A DNA stretch of 64,000 bases from Clostridiales bacterium (GCA_003150355.1 QAMJ01000020.1:173172-237171), one strand, 5' to 3'; shown: positions 7,292-17,190, numbered from the stretch's first letter. Translations and numbers: made by a program. Notes: generated from the letters alone by a model not told the origin.

Positions 7292-10200
7292 ATGAAGAAG
7301 AATTCATGGAAGACGCTTCTGTCCGTTTTGCTGCTGCTCGCGATGCTCGTGAGCATGCTGCCCTTCGCCGCTTTCGCGGAGGACGGCCAGACAGCGGCCG
7401 CGCAGACTGAGGAGCCGGCCAAGACAGAGGATGTTCCCAAGGTCGAGGAAAAGACCGGGGACACTCCCAAGGCTGACGGTAAGACCGACGCGACCAAGAC
7501 AGATGAGAAGTCCGGAGACACCGTCAAGGACGAATCCAAGGATGCGTCTAAAGGTGAACCCGGAGACGAGGCCAAGGACGCGCCCATAGGCGATACTGAG
7601 ACCCCCCCCATGGGCGAGGCTGAGGACACGAATGCACAGATCGCGGCCCTCGAGGCAGAGACCGAGGTAGAGGTGCAGTCTGACGAGCAGTTCACGGTTA
7701 CATATAAAGCGAACTATAAAGCTGACTATACAGGCGGAACTGTCCCCGAAGATATCATCGATACCGTCACCATTGGCGAGACGCACACTGTGCGCAGCAG
7801 CGTAACATTCCATGCGCCTAACGGCTGGCTCTTTGTCACGTGGAACACCGCGGCAGACGGCAGCGGCACTAATATTGCACCGAATACAACGCTTACAGAA
7901 AACACGACCCTCTACGCCCAGTGGGAACCGACTCCTAAAACCCCTTACTGGGCGGGTCTGACCATAAGCATGTCCGTTGCCCCTGCCAACCCGAAGCTCA
8001 ACGAACCGTTCACATATACTGTGACCGTTACAAACGGCACCGGCTTTGATTTGAGGAACGTGATTGTCGAAGATACTCTGCCCGCGAATGTTTCTGCTGA
8101 GCCCGGAACATCTGATGATTGGACTTTTGCTTTATCTAGAAATCCTTCCGTTAAAGGTGTTTCTTTCAACGATACGCTCACGGCAGGTTCAGAAGCTTCC
8201 TTTAATATTACGGCAAAGTTCGAAACCGGCAGTGTTACTACCGCTATTAACACCGCGAAAATAGTCTCCGCAGATTACGAAAATTCAGGACTTGTTGGTT
8301 CTCCCACTGCCAGCGCAACAGCGACCTTATCGGGAATCGACTGGTCGAAGCTCACGATCGAAAAGAAGGTCGACAAGGACACAGCACTTCCCGGCGAGAC
8401 GCTTAACTATACCATAACGGTCACCAATAACACAGGCTGCGATTTGTCATATATATGCGTTGAGGATACATTCCCATCGTGTATTCAGGGATTCTCCGGC
8501 ACAGGCAGCAATGTTAAATGGAAATATACCACTCGCTCGGACAGCATAGAGGCCAAGCTTCAAGACGGTCTTAAAGCGGGCACCAACGCATTCTTTTCCG
8601 TGGAGGCGACACTGACCAGTAATGCTTCCGGAACCGCTGTGAACACAGCACAAATTACCGAAGCAAAAAGCGAGCACTACACTATGCCCAGCGGTGCCGG
8701 CAACAGCGCGACGGCTACGACAAGCATAGAACGCGCTCCGGGCTCGGACTTGCCGGGGCTTACCATCAGCGTGACCCCTAACACGTCCATTGCGGATATC
8801 AATCAGGAATTTACTTATACCGTAGAGATTACCAATAACACCGGAAAACATTTGAAGATAGTACGCGTCAGCAACGGTTTGCCTACCGGTGTTGAAAGGC
8901 TTGGGAACCGCGCTGTTGAGGGCTCGTGGCATTTGAATACCAATTCGTCCACAGCCATTTTGTCAGCTAATCTTATCGGTGAGAAAGGACTTCCGGACGG
9001 CACTTCTGCCTCTTATAACGTAAACGCAAAATTCTCATACTATAAGACGGCTACAACTGCCACGAATAAAGCAGATATATACGAAGTAAGAATAGGCAAT
9101 GATATCACTTCCGGAAACTTCGGCACAGCTTATGCTGAAGTATACTCATTGAAGAATCTCACCATAGAGAAGACCGTTGACAAGTCCACGGCAAATCCCG
9201 GTGATACGCTCACCTATACCGTAGAAGTCACCAACAACACTGATACCGATCTAGACGAGGTATACGTTGAAGATTTCCTGCCCGGTACGCTTGCATATAC
9301 CGGCAGTACACTGGTCGACGGGGCGACCGGAACGCTCTCGCATGATTCGCAGCTCGGCACCGTGACCGCCAAGGTCACCGGCCTTAAGAAAGGCGCAGCC
9401 GCCAAATATACCGTAACGGCAAAGGTCAATGCCGATGCTTCCGGTGAAATCAACAGCCTTGCAAAAATTACCAAAGCAGTGCGCGGCACTGACACCGTCG
9501 ATATCACCACCACCAAAGAAGCTTCCGCAAAGACGACTGTTTATACCCCCGTCCCGGTCAACGTCAAAGTCATCTTTAACGGGCTTAAAGACGTCTCTCA
9601 GGTTCCCGCAAATTATACGCTCGCCGGCGCGGACAGCAATATTTTCCCCAAGGGCGATCTCAAGGGAAACATCGCGCTCGGCACAGCAGTGAAAGACGCA
9701 TCGGGGCAAATCTCCCGCACGTTCACCACCACAGCGGATGTGATCCTCGGTCAGGAATACTCCCTGAGCTTCACGCAGTCGGACTACGACATTCCCGGCT
9801 ATATCTGCACACTGACAACGGAGACCGATCCGATCAAGGTCACTGCCCAAGACGCGATCGCCGGTATCAATGCTGAAATAACGCTCAGCTACGTCAAGGA
9901 AAATCTTTACACCTATCCGTCCCTGACGGTGCGCACCTACTTCAAGGGTCTGGCGAAGCTGCCCGACAGCTTCGGCTATAAGCTGAACTGCGTCAGCGCA
10001 CCGGAGGATGCGATCGCCTTCCAAGGCCCGCTTGCTCTCACCCCAGGAACTGAGAACGGCGTACCGTACCTCGAGTTTTCCGCAAAGAATGTCACCCTCC
10101 AGGCCGGTACAGAGCTGACCTTCAGCTTCACCCAGTCGGGATATGACGTTCCCGGTTATCTCTGCGCGCTTGGAAGCAGCACTTTCAAATTCACGCTCCC

Positions 10201-10765
10201 CGTGCCAACGACCGACGTCCGTCAGCCCATCCTGCTGAAGATCGAGAACACATATACCCAGCCCGATTGGAGCAAGCTCACCATCACGAAGACCGCGGAT
10301 AAGACCAGCGCGACTCCCGGCTCTGTCGTGAAGTACACCGTCACCGTGACGAACAACACCGGCGTCGACCTGAGCGATATCATCGTGGCAGATAAGCTCG
10401 ATTCCAGACTACGCTATTCTGACAGCACAGGTGATTACAACACCGGAACCGGCACATGGACGGTCGCGAGCCTTGCAAACGGCAAGTCCGTGACCCTCAC
10501 GCTGACCGTGAAGCTCAAGTATGCGCTCGCTGCCGGGACGGTGATAGAGAACACGGCCTCTGTCACCGAAGCTGCGGCAGCCGGTCTGATCTATGATCTC
10601 AGCGGCCAGAAGCTTAATGACAGCGTCTCCGTCACCGTGACGAGCGGCAAGGGCTCACCGAGAACCGACGATGATTCGAACCTCGGCCTGTGGATAGCCG
10701 TGATGGCGGCGTCCCTCGCATGCGCAGGCGCGGCGGCAGTTATCTATAAGAAGCGCCGTGGCTGA
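7292..10765 (+). CDS. Large secreted surface protein with DUF11 repeats and C-terminal anchor
   Basis: A 1157-residue adhesin-like protein. Residues 1-29 are a signal peptide (MKKNSWKTLLSVLLLLAML...AFAED). Residues about 30-115 are a low-complexity Lys/Asp/Glu/Thr stalk. About 130-208 is an InlB/Listeria-Bacteroides-type repeat ending TTLYAQWEP. Five DUF11 modules follow, each opening like LTIEKTVDK and FTYTVEVTNNTG. Two similar modules (with SFTQSDYDIPGY and SFTQSGYDVPGY) lie between the fourth and fifth. The C-terminus is a hydrophobic segment plus KKRRG, preceded by PRTDDDSN. No LPXTG is present, so it is probably held by the membrane helix or an atypical sorting signal. AAAGGAG precedes the ATG. 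Confidence 0.85.
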   Translation: MKKNSWKTLLSVLLLLAMLVSMLPFAAFAEDGQTAAAQTEEPAKTEDVPKVEEKTGDTPKADGKTDATKTDEKSGDTVKDESKDASKGEPGDEAKDAPIGDTETPPMGEAEDTNAQIAALEAETEVEVQSDEQFTVTYKANYKADYTGGTVPEDIIDTVTIGETHTVRSSVTFHAPNGWLFVTWNTAADGSGTNIAPNTTLTENTTLYAQWEPTPKTPYWAGLTISMSVAPANPKLNEPFTYTVTVTNGTGFDLRNVIVEDTLPANVSAEPGTSDDWTFALSRNPSVKGVSFNDTLTAGSEASFNITAKFETGSVTTAINTAKIVSADYENSGLVGSPTASATATLSGIDWSKLTIEKKVDKDTALPGETLNYTITVTNNTGCDLSYICVEDTFPSCIQGFSGTGSNVKWKYTTRSDSIEAKLQDGLKAGTNAFFSVEATLTSNASGTAVNTAQITEAKSEHYTMPSGAGNSATATTSIERAPGSDLPGLTISVTPNTSIADINQEFTYTVEITNNTGKHLKIVRVSNGLPTGVERLGNRAVEGSWHLNTNSSTAILSANLIGEKGLPDGTSASYNVNAKFSYYKTATTATNKADIYEVRIGNDITSGNFGTAYAEVYSLKNLTIEKTVDKSTANPGDTLTYTVEVTNNTDTDLDEVYVEDFLPGTLAYTGSTLVDGATGTLSHDSQLGTVTAKVTGLKKGAAAKYTVTAKVNADASGEINSLAKITKAVRGTDTVDITTTKEASAKTTVYTPVPVNVKVIFNGLKDVSQVPANYTLAGADSNIFPKGDLKGNIALGTAVKDASGQISRTFTTTADVILGQEYSLSFTQSDYDIPGYICTLTTETDPIKVTAQDAIAGINAEITLSYVKENLYTYPSLTVRTYFKGLAKLPDSFGYKLNCVSAPEDAIAFQGPLALTPGTENGVPYLEFSAKNVTLQAGTELTFSFTQSGYDVPGYLCALGSSTFKFTLPVPTTDVRQPILLKIENTYTQPDWSKLTITKTADKTSATPGSVVKYTVTVTNNTGVDLSDIIVADKLDSRLRYSDSTGDYNTGTGTWTVASLANGKSVTLTLTVKLKYALAAGTVIENTASVTEAAAAGLIYDLSGQKLNDSVSVTVTSGKGSPRTDDDSNLGLWIAVMAASLACAGAAAVIYKKRRG

Positions 10766-10784
10766 GTGAAAACCGAATAAAAGC

Positions 10785-10827
10785 AAAACATCCCCCGCCG
10801 TCAGCTGACGGCGGGGGTGTTGTTTTT
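10785..10827. terminator. Bidirectional terminator between DUF11 gene and V-ATPase operon
   Basis: A strong stem CCCCCGCCGTC / GACGGCGGGGG with loop AGCT, extended by AACA/TGTT. It has an A-run before and T-run after, serving the two converging transcripts. Confidence 0.9.
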
Positions 10828-10836
10828 GGTTTTTGC

Positions 10837-11487
10837 TTATTTGTACTTGTGGGCGTCCTGAAGCACCATTTCCTTGACCTTGAGCAGCCTGACCTTGGTG
10901 GAGTTCTCGTTCTCCTCAAGCTTCATGGAGATATATTTGATGTTCTCCTCAAGCTCGGGGATCATAACGTACTCCAAGGCGTTGACGCGGCGGCGGGTCT
11001 TTTCTATCTCCTCTGCGAGCAGCTGCATGGTCTTCTCGACCTGTGCCAGCTCCAGCATATCCTCGAACACCTTGGCCATCTTTTCCAGCGCGTCGTCCAA
11101 CTCGCCGGAGGTCTGGGCAAAGCCGTAGGGATAAACCTCAGAGGGATCGTTATTCTTGGTATGGAAGCTGTACACCGGGACGTTGACGCTCATGATGTTC
11201 TTAAAATCCATGCCGAGCTCGACGCTCTGGCGCGGATAGAGCAGCGCCTGCTCCAGCATTTCGGGGGACATGATGGAGCTTGCGACCTGAAGGGACGCAA
11301 AGGCTCCGGTCAGCCCCTCCTCGACGCGGGTACGCAGCTGCTTATTGAGCTTGACCACATCCATGAACTGGCGCATCAGCTCATCGCGCTTGTCCTTGAG
11401 CAGCTTATGGCCGCGGCGCGCGGTCTTGAGCCTGCCCTTGAGCTGGTTGAGCACCATTCTGGTCGGGGTTATCGTCTTACCTGCCAA
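10837..11487 (-). CDS. ntpD: V-type ATPase subunit D (central stalk)
   Basis: 216 residues, beginning TPTRMVLNQLKGRLKTARRGHKLLKDKRDEL, which is the signature of V/A-type ATPase subunit D. Subunit D forms the long coiled-coil rotor shaft inside the A3B3 head and joins it to the membrane ring through subunit C. Most of the chain is predicted coiled coil. It is the last gene of the nine-gene operon, just after the B subunit, as in Enterococcus hirae. A GGAGGTGA site lies before the ATG. Confidence 0.93.
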   Translation of the reverse strand: MAGKTITPTRMVLNQLKGRLKTARRGHKLLKDKRDELMRQFMDVVKLNKQLRTRVEEGLTGAFASLQVASSIMSPEMLEQALLYPRQSVELGMDFKNIMSVNVPVYSFHTKNNDPSEVYPYGFAQTSGELDDALEKMAKVFEDMLELAQVEKTMQLLAEEIEKTRRRVNALEYVMIPELEENIKYISMKLEENENSTKVRLLKVKEMVLQDAHKYK

Positions 11488-11532
11488 AAAGTATCACCTC
11501 CGTAAATCAGTTAATTTGTGTTATATGGGGTC

Positions 11533-12906
11533 TTACTTTTTGGGCATGTACTTGTCGATCATCTCGGGCTTGACACGCTTGAGTTCACGGCGCGGCAGCA
11601 GGCTCAGCAGCTCCCAGCCGAGGTCGAGGGTCTCCTCGATGCTGCGGTTGGTGGTGTTGCCCTGGCTGACATAGCGCTTTTCAAACTCATCGGCAAACTT
11701 TGCGAAGAGCTTATCGTCGTCCGACAGAGCGGCTTCGCCGAGTATGGTCATAAGCTCCTTGGCGTCCTTGCCGCGGGAGTACGCGGCGAAGAGCTGGTTC
11801 ATCGTGCCGGCGTGATCCTCACGGGTCTTGCCGACGCCGATGCCCTTATCCTTCAGACGGCTCAGGGACGGCAGAACGTCGACCGGGGGCACGATGCCCT
11901 TGCGGTGCAGCTCACGGCTGAGGATGATCTGCCCCTCGGTGATGTAGCCGGTAAGGTCGGGGATGGGGTGGGTCTTGTCGTCCTCGGGCATGGTGAGGAT
12001 CGGGATCATGGTGATCGAGCCCTTCTTGCCCTGACGGCGGCCTGCGCGCTCATACATGGTGGCAAGGTCGGTGTACAGGTAGCCGGGGTAGCCGCGGCGG
12101 CCGGGGACTTCCTTCTTCGCCGCGGAGACCTCACGCAGAGCCTCGGCGTAGTTGGTGATGTCGGTGAGGATGACGAGCACCTGCATGTCCTTCTCGAAGG
12201 CGAGATATTCAGCCGCGGTCAGCGCCATACGCGGAGTGGCGATACGCTCGACGGCAGGGTCGTTCGCGAGATTCGAGAAAACGACGGTACGGTCGATAGC
12301 GCCGGTGCGGCGGAAGTCCTCGATGAAGTACTCGGACTCTTCAAAGGTGATGCCTATTGCGGCGAAGACGACAGCGAAGGTCTCGTTATCGCCAAGAACC
12401 TTTGCCTGACGCGCGATCTGCGCGGCGAGAGCCGCATGCGGCAGACCGGAGCCGGAGAATATCGGCAGCTTCTGGCCGCGGACGAGGGTGTTCAGACCGT
12501 CGATCGTGGAGACACCGGTCTGGATAAACTCTGCGGGGTAGGCACGGGATGCCGGGTTCATCGGCAGGCCGTTTATGTCCATGTGCGCCTCGGCAAGAAT
12601 GGCGGGGCCGCCGTCGATGGGCTGACCCATGCCGTTGAAGACACGGCCAAGCATGTCCTCGCTGACGGCGAGCTGCTGCGGATGACCGAGGAAGCGAACC
12701 TTGGTCTCGGCAAGGTTGATACCCTGCGCGGACTCGAACAGCTGCACAACAGCCTTGTTGCCCTCGACCTCGAGGACCTTGCAGCGGCGGACTTCGCCGT
12801 TGGGAAGCTCGAGCTCGCCAAGCTCGTCATAGGTGACGCCTTCAACGCCGTCGACCACCATCAGTGGGCTGGCGATCTCTCTTATAGTCTTATATTCTTT
12901 GATCAT
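11533..12906 (-). CDS. ntpB: V-type ATPase subunit B (non-catalytic head subunit)
   Basis: 457 residues, the usual length. Starts MIKEYKTIREIASPLMVVDGVEGV. Contains SGSGLPHAALAAQIARQA where the catalytic subunit has its P-loop, as expected for the non-catalytic B subunit. PSLSRLKDKGIGVGKTREDH lies near the C-terminus. It alternates with A to form the hexameric head. Its ATG overlaps the stop of the A gene by four bases (ATGA), which would help equal A:B output. Confidence 0.95.
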   Translation of the reverse strand: MIKEYKTIREIASPLMVVDGVEGVTYDELGELELPNGEVRRCKVLEVEGNKAVVQLFESAQGINLAETKVRFLGHPQQLAVSEDMLGRVFNGMGQPIDGGPAILAEAHMDINGLPMNPASRAYPAEFIQTGVSTIDGLNTLVRGQKLPIFSGSGLPHAALAAQIARQAKVLGDNETFAVVFAAIGITFEESEYFIEDFRRTGAIDRTVVFSNLANDPAVERIATPRMALTAAEYLAFEKDMQVLVILTDITNYAEALREVSAAKKEVPGRRGYPGYLYTDLATMYERAGRRQGKKGSITMIPILTMPEDDKTHPIPDLTGYITEGQIILSRELHRKGIVPPVDVLPSLSRLKDKGIGVGKTREDHAGTMNQLFAAYSRGKDAKELMTILGEAALSDDDKLFAKFADEFEKRYVSQGNTTNRSIEETLDLGWELLSLLPRRELKRVKPEMIDKYMPKK

Positions 12907-14672
12907 GCTTCCTCACCTCCGGCAACAACTGCGTCTATCTCAGCCTTCATTTCGGCCGCGATCGCCGCGTAATCCTCCTCAAAGGTATCCTGGTTGGCCA
13001 TCTTTGCACGGCCTATCTTCTCGCGCGCGGCGATGACAAACAGGCTGTTCATGTCAGCGCCGAGCGTCAGCGCATTGCGGCAGAGAGTATCATAGCTGAG
13101 GATCATATCCAGCAGGCGGAACTGCTTTGCGTAGGAGGAGTAAGCGTCCTCGTCGACGAAGGCGTTCTGCTGGAGGAAGTCCTCGCGGATCATCTTCGCG
13201 GTCTCCATGGTGAGACGGTCAGCCGGGGACAGGGCGTCCTGTCCGACGAGGCGGACGATCTCCTGAAGCTCGCTCTCCTCCTGAAGGATGTGCATGGCCT
13301 TCTCGCGGTTCTGCATGTAGGCCTCGCCGAACTGCTCGGTGTACCACGGGCGGAGAGTGTCAACATACAGGGAGTAGGAGGTCAGCCAGTTGATGGCGGG
13401 GAAGTGTCTTGCATAGGCAAGGCTGGAGTCGAGCGCCCAGAAGACCTTGACTATACGCATGGTCGCCTGAGAGACAGGCTCGGAAATATCGCCGCCCGGA
13501 GGTGAAACAGCGCCGATAGCGGTGACGGAGCCCTGACGCTCGTCCGCGCCCATGCACTCGACGACACCGGCGCGCTCATAGAACTGAGCCAGACGGGAGG
13601 CGAGGTAGGCGGGATAGCCTTCTTCACCGGGCATTTCTTCGAGACGGCCGGACATTTCACGCAGAGCCTCTGCCCAGCGGGAGGTTGAGTCAGCCAGAAC
13701 GGCGACGTCATAGCCCATGTCACGGAAATACTCGGCGATGGTGATACCGGTGTAGATAGAGGCTTCACGCGCAGCAACGGGCATATCGGAGGTGTTCGCG
13801 ATAAGCACGGTACGCTTCATCAGCGGTTCGCCGTTGCGCGGGTCTTTCAGCTCGGGGAACTCCATAAGAACGTCGGTCATCTCGTTGCCGCGCTCGCCGC
13901 AGCCGATGTAGACGACGATGTCCACGTCAGACCACTTCGCGAGCTGGTGCTGCACGACGGTCTTGCCGGAACCGAAGGGGCCGGGGACGGCAGCCGTGCC
14001 GCCCTTGGCGATCGGGAAGAGCTTATCGATGATACGCTGTCCGGAGTTCATGGGACGGCTGGGGACGTACTTCTTCTCATAGGGTCTCGCGATACGGACA
14101 GGCCAGCGCTGGATCATGTTGAGCTTGTGCTCTGCGCCCTTCGCGTCCTTCACGACGGCGACGGTCTGCTCGACGGTGAACTCGCCGCTCTCGATGCTGA
14201 CGACCTCGCCGGCGATGCCGTTCGGGACCATGATCTTATGCAGGATCGCGCTCGTCTCCTGGACAGTGCCGAGCACGTCGCCCGCGCGCACCTTATCGCC
14301 GGGCTTTGCGACGGGGACGAACTCCCACTTCTTCTCGCGGTTGAGCGCGGGAACGTCGATGCCTCTTGCGATGCAGTCGCCGGAGAGCTTGCGCATCTCG
14401 GGCAGGGGGCGCTGGATACCGTCATAGATATTGTCCAGCATGCCGGGTCCAAGCTCGACGGACAGCGGCATACCGGTGGTGATGACCTCGGCGCCGGGGC
14501 CGAGTCCGGAGGTCTCTTCATAGACCTGGATGGAGGCCTTGTCGCCGGTCATGTTAAGGATCTCGCCTATCAGGTGCTGAGAGCCGACACGCACAACGTC
14601 GGAGACGTTGGCGTCCGCCAGACCCTCGGCCACAACAAGCGGTCCGGAAACCTTTGTTATAGTTCCGCTCAT
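12903..14672 (-). CDS. ntpA: V-type ATPase subunit A (catalytic)
   Basis: 589 residues, full length. The P-loop GPFGSGKT is at about residues 231-238, the catalytic-Glu region is CGERGNEM, and the family's extra A-subunit insertion lies before the P-loop. It couples ATP hydrolysis or synthesis to ion movement through the K ring. The downstream B gene overlaps by four bases. The enzyme can work as an ion pump or as an ATP synthase. No F-type ATP synthase genes are visible here, so its direction in this cell is open. Confidence 0.96.
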   Translation of the reverse strand: MSGTITKVSGPLVVAEGLADANVSDVVRVGSQHLIGEILNMTGDKASIQVYEETSGLGPGAEVITTGMPLSVELGPGMLDNIYDGIQRPLPEMRKLSGDCIARGIDVPALNREKKWEFVPVAKPGDKVRAGDVLGTVQETSAILHKIMVPNGIAGEVVSIESGEFTVEQTVAVVKDAKGAEHKLNMIQRWPVRIARPYEKKYVPSRPMNSGQRIIDKLFPIAKGGTAAVPGPFGSGKTVVQHQLAKWSDVDIVVYIGCGERGNEMTDVLMEFPELKDPRNGEPLMKRTVLIANTSDMPVAAREASIYTGITIAEYFRDMGYDVAVLADSTSRWAEALREMSGRLEEMPGEEGYPAYLASRLAQFYERAGVVECMGADERQGSVTAIGAVSPPGGDISEPVSQATMRIVKVFWALDSSLAYARHFPAINWLTSYSLYVDTLRPWYTEQFGEAYMQNREKAMHILQEESELQEIVRLVGQDALSPADRLTMETAKMIREDFLQQNAFVDEDAYSSYAKQFRLLDMILSYDTLCRNALTLGADMNSLFVIAAREKIGRAKMANQDTFEEDYAAIAAEMKAEIDAVVAGGEEA

Positions 14673-14735
14673 TTACATGTTCCTTTCCAAACCGCGCAGC
14701 TTGCTGCCGCGGCTTTCGGATTGATATGGGGAGGA

Positions 14736-15056
14736 TCAGTCTCCCAGAATATTCGTGCCGACGGCACGCTCGACCGCCGCTCTCAGAGCCGACTGGCCGA
14801 GGCCTATGGAACCCTCGCGGCCGGGGATCAGGATGATCGCCGGGGTGGGGCTGTCCTTAAATTTGTCTATCTCCGCCTGGATCTGCGCGGCGAAGTTTTC
14901 CTCAATGTAGATGATGGCGTAATCGTCGTTCTCGCGGGTGAGGCTCTTGAGGATCCTGCCTGCTTCCGCGCCGTCCGCCGCGGGGTATGTCTCAAGGCCG
15001 AGAGCCTTGAAGCCCATGACGGTGTCTCTGCCGCCGATGACAGCTATTTTATACAT
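14736..15056 (-). CDS. ntpG: V-type ATPase subunit F (NtpG-type)
   Basis: A 106-residue protein starting MYKIAVIGGRDTVMGFKALG, with the small Rossmann-like fold of V/A-ATPase subunit F, which binds the rotor subunit D. An open frame runs further upstream, but the ATG at 15054-15056 gives the family start and overlaps the end of the C gene by eight bases. It lies between C and A, the normal position in bacterial ntp operons. Confidence 0.92.
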   Translation of the reverse strand: MYKIAVIGGRDTVMGFKALGLETYPAADGAEAGRILKSLTRENDDYAIIYIEENFAAQIQAEIDKFKDSPTPAIILIPGREGSIGLGQSALRAAVERAVGTNILGD

Positions 15057-16041
15057 ACAGATCACGCAGCCTTTCCCGGATGGTCTGCGAGGGGACGCCC
15101 GCAAGCCGACCCGTGAGGATCATTCTGATCGCGGTTATCTCGCCCTCGACCGCCGCCATATAGGCGACTGGCACCTCGCAGCCGTAGCTGATGAGGCGCG
15201 CGCCCTTGAGGTAGTCGTTCACGGCGTTGTCGCAGGCAAGCTCGAAGGCCGTCATGCTGCCGCCGGAGAGCGCCTCACCGCCGAGAACGGCGGCCTTCTC
15301 AAGCGCGCTGTGGGCATAGAGAGCAGCAAGGCTGTCCTTATCCGTGGCGTTCGCGACGCGCTCCGCGCCGACGTTGCCGTCCGGTATGAGCACCTCGCGC
15401 AGGAAGTCCTGCCCCTTGCCCATGCGCAGGGTGCGCACGGCGCTGCGGAGGTTCGCGCTGTCAATGAGGATGGCGGCGTAGCCGCGCAGGAACGGGCTGT
15501 CCACCTTGTCGACAGCGGCGCGAAGCTCGGTGAAGTATGCCTTGTCGAGCACGAAGTCGGCAAGCTGGGGATTCGCGGTGCGGGCAAGAGTCGCCTTGGC
15601 TTCCTCCATGGCGTTTGCCAGCGTCTCCGGCAGCATGATGCGCTTCTCTTCATTGTACAGCTCAAGCAGCTTCAGCCCCGGGATGCGCCCGGAATCGCTG
15701 AGCAGATGCTTTGCGTCCTGACCCATCGCCTCGCCCTTGATGATGGCCTTGGCGTTGTGGTAATCGTACTTGAGCTTGAAGATATCCGTAAGCGCGCTGT
15801 CGGGCGCCATTTTACCCAGCTCCTCGAAAATTGCCGAGCGGTGCTCCGCCAGAGTCTCCTCAATTTCGCCCGCGCTCATTGCCGACATGTCGGGGTACCC
15901 GCAGTCGGTCAGGAGCTTTGCGGCGTCCTCAAAGGCGGCGGCATCCAGCATACGCTCCGCCTTCTCATTGCTCAGGAGCCGCGGCTCCCGCGCGCGAAGC
16001 ATTGCGGAGGTGCAGAGATACGCTTCTTTTTTATTTGACAA
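15049..16041 (-). CDS. ntpC: V-type ATPase subunit C
   Basis: A 330-residue, mostly helical, soluble protein. Subunit C is the funnel that links the central rotor (D/F) to the membrane K ring. The repeated helical pattern and ending (AEGEITAIRMILTGRLAGVPSQTIRERLRDLYV) are typical. It follows subunit E and overlaps subunit F. Confidence 0.92.
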   Translation of the reverse strand: MSNKKEAYLCTSAMLRAREPRLLSNEKAERMLDAAAFEDAAKLLTDCGYPDMSAMSAGEIEETLAEHRSAIFEELGKMAPDSALTDIFKLKYDYHNAKAIIKGEAMGQDAKHLLSDSGRIPGLKLLELYNEEKRIMLPETLANAMEEAKATLARTANPQLADFVLDKAYFTELRAAVDKVDSPFLRGYAAILIDSANLRSAVRTLRMGKGQDFLREVLIPDGNVGAERVANATDKDSLAALYAHSALEKAAVLGGEALSGGSMTAFELACDNAVNDYLKGARLISYGCEVPVAYMAAVEGEITAIRMILTGRLAGVPSQTIRERLRDLYV

Positions 16042-16079
16042 TTTTTTCCCTCCCTGTTTCGGGATTTACGGCCGGGCCG

Positions 16080-16667
16080 TTATTCAAAGAGAACTCCGGC
16101 AAGCTGTGCGGACATATCGCCGCGGCACAGCTCCACCAGAAGCTCGACGGTGCAGTTGGCCTCGATGCTTCCGCGGCGGAGGATGAGCCCGCCCCTGAAG
16201 TCGCCGGTATCGTCGGAAAGCGTGAGCTTGCCGCCGGGGAGAAGGGCGTTGGCAGCCTTGACGACCGCCGCGCCTATCTCAGCCTTATCGCGCGCGTTGA
16301 GCACGATCTCTTCATCGCCGGTGGAGGAGGCCTGAGAGGCAAGCTTTGCAAGCAGAGCAATGTACTTCTCCTGCGGCAGCGCGATAAGCTCTTCCACGGC
16401 CTTGTCAAAGCCCGCGGAGACCATCTCCTGCTTGAGAGCGAGGATGGCTTTCCTGCTCTCCATGCGGGTCAGGCGCTCTACGCTGTCAAGCTTGTCCTGA
16501 TTCGACTTGACGCCGAGGCGGATCTTCTCGGCGTAAGCGTCCTTTGCCTTTATCTCATAGTCCCGGCGGATCTCTGCGCACTGCTGCTCTGCCTGAGCCA
16601 GTATCGCATCGGCCTGTGCCTTGGCGTCAGCCTGGATATGTGCGATTATCTTTTCAGTGCCTTTCAT
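16080..16667 (-). CDS. ntpE: V-type ATPase subunit E (peripheral stalk)
   Basis: 195 residues. The N-terminal half is a charged helix rich in Ala, Glu and Lys (AHIQADAKAQADAILAQAEQQ), and the C-terminal half is a globular domain (GDFRGGLILRRGSIEANCTVELLVE). This is the E subunit of the stator stalk, which pairs with the 104-residue protein encoded first in the operon. Confidence 0.92.
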   Translation of the reverse strand: MKGTEKIIAHIQADAKAQADAILAQAEQQCAEIRRDYEIKAKDAYAEKIRLGVKSNQDKLDSVERLTRMESRKAILALKQEMVSAGFDKAVEELIALPQEKYIALLAKLASQASSTGDEEIVLNARDKAEIGAAVVKAANALLPGGKLTLSDDTGDFRGGLILRRGSIEANCTVELLVELCRGDMSAQLAGVLFE

Positions 16668-16707
16668 AGTATGTCCTGCCTTTTTGAATTTTTAAGAGCG
16701 ATCCCCA

Positions 16708-17190
16708 TCAGATGGAGAGGAGCATCATCATGGATGCAAGCAGGGACAGAATGGCGTAGAACTCGACGGTGATGCAGAGGATCATGCCCTTTGCCCAGTG
16801 GTCGGGGTTCTTTGCGAGCAGGCTGACGGAAGCGGCAGCGACCTTGCCCTGTGCCTTAGCGGTGACGAGACCGCCGATACCGATGGGCATGCAGGCTGCG
16901 AAGTAGCGGCAGCCGTCGATGAAGCTCAGGTCGGCGCCGGTGCCGTTGAGCAGACCCATCTGCATAATGGCGACGAAGAAGACGACCAGACCGTAGAGAC
17001 CCTGGGTGCCGGGGATGACCTGAAGGATCATGACTTTACCGAACTTGGAAGGATCCTCGGTGACGAGACCTGCGCCCGCTTCACCGGCGATGCCGGTACC
17101 GAGACCGGAGCCTGCGCCTGCAAGGCATGCAGCCAGACCTGCGCCGAGAAGACCTATTGCCAGACCGGAATGTGCAAACAGAAATTCCAT
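16708..17190 (-). CDS. ntpK: V-type ATPase proteolipid subunit K, sodium-type
   Basis: A 160-residue, four-helix duplicated proteolipid forming the rotor ring. Residues matching the Na+ ligands of Enterococcus hirae NtpK are present: Thr62 and Gln63 in PGTQGLYG, Gln114 in AKAQGKVAAA and Glu143 in VEFYAIL. The E. hirae ligands are Leu61, Thr64, Gln65, Gln110 and Glu139; here the Leu position is Ile59. This predicts Na+ rather than H+ coupling. Only the second hairpin carries the ion-binding Glu, as in other fused V-type c subunits. Confidence 0.93.
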   Translation of the reverse strand: MEFLFAHSGLAIGLLGAGLAACLAGAGSGLGTGIAGEAGAGLVTEDPSKFGKVMILQVIPGTQGLYGLVVFFVAIMQMGLLNGTGADLSFIDGCRYFAACMPIGIGGLVTAKAQGKVAAASVSLLAKNPDHWAKGMILCITVEFYAILSLLASMMMLLSI

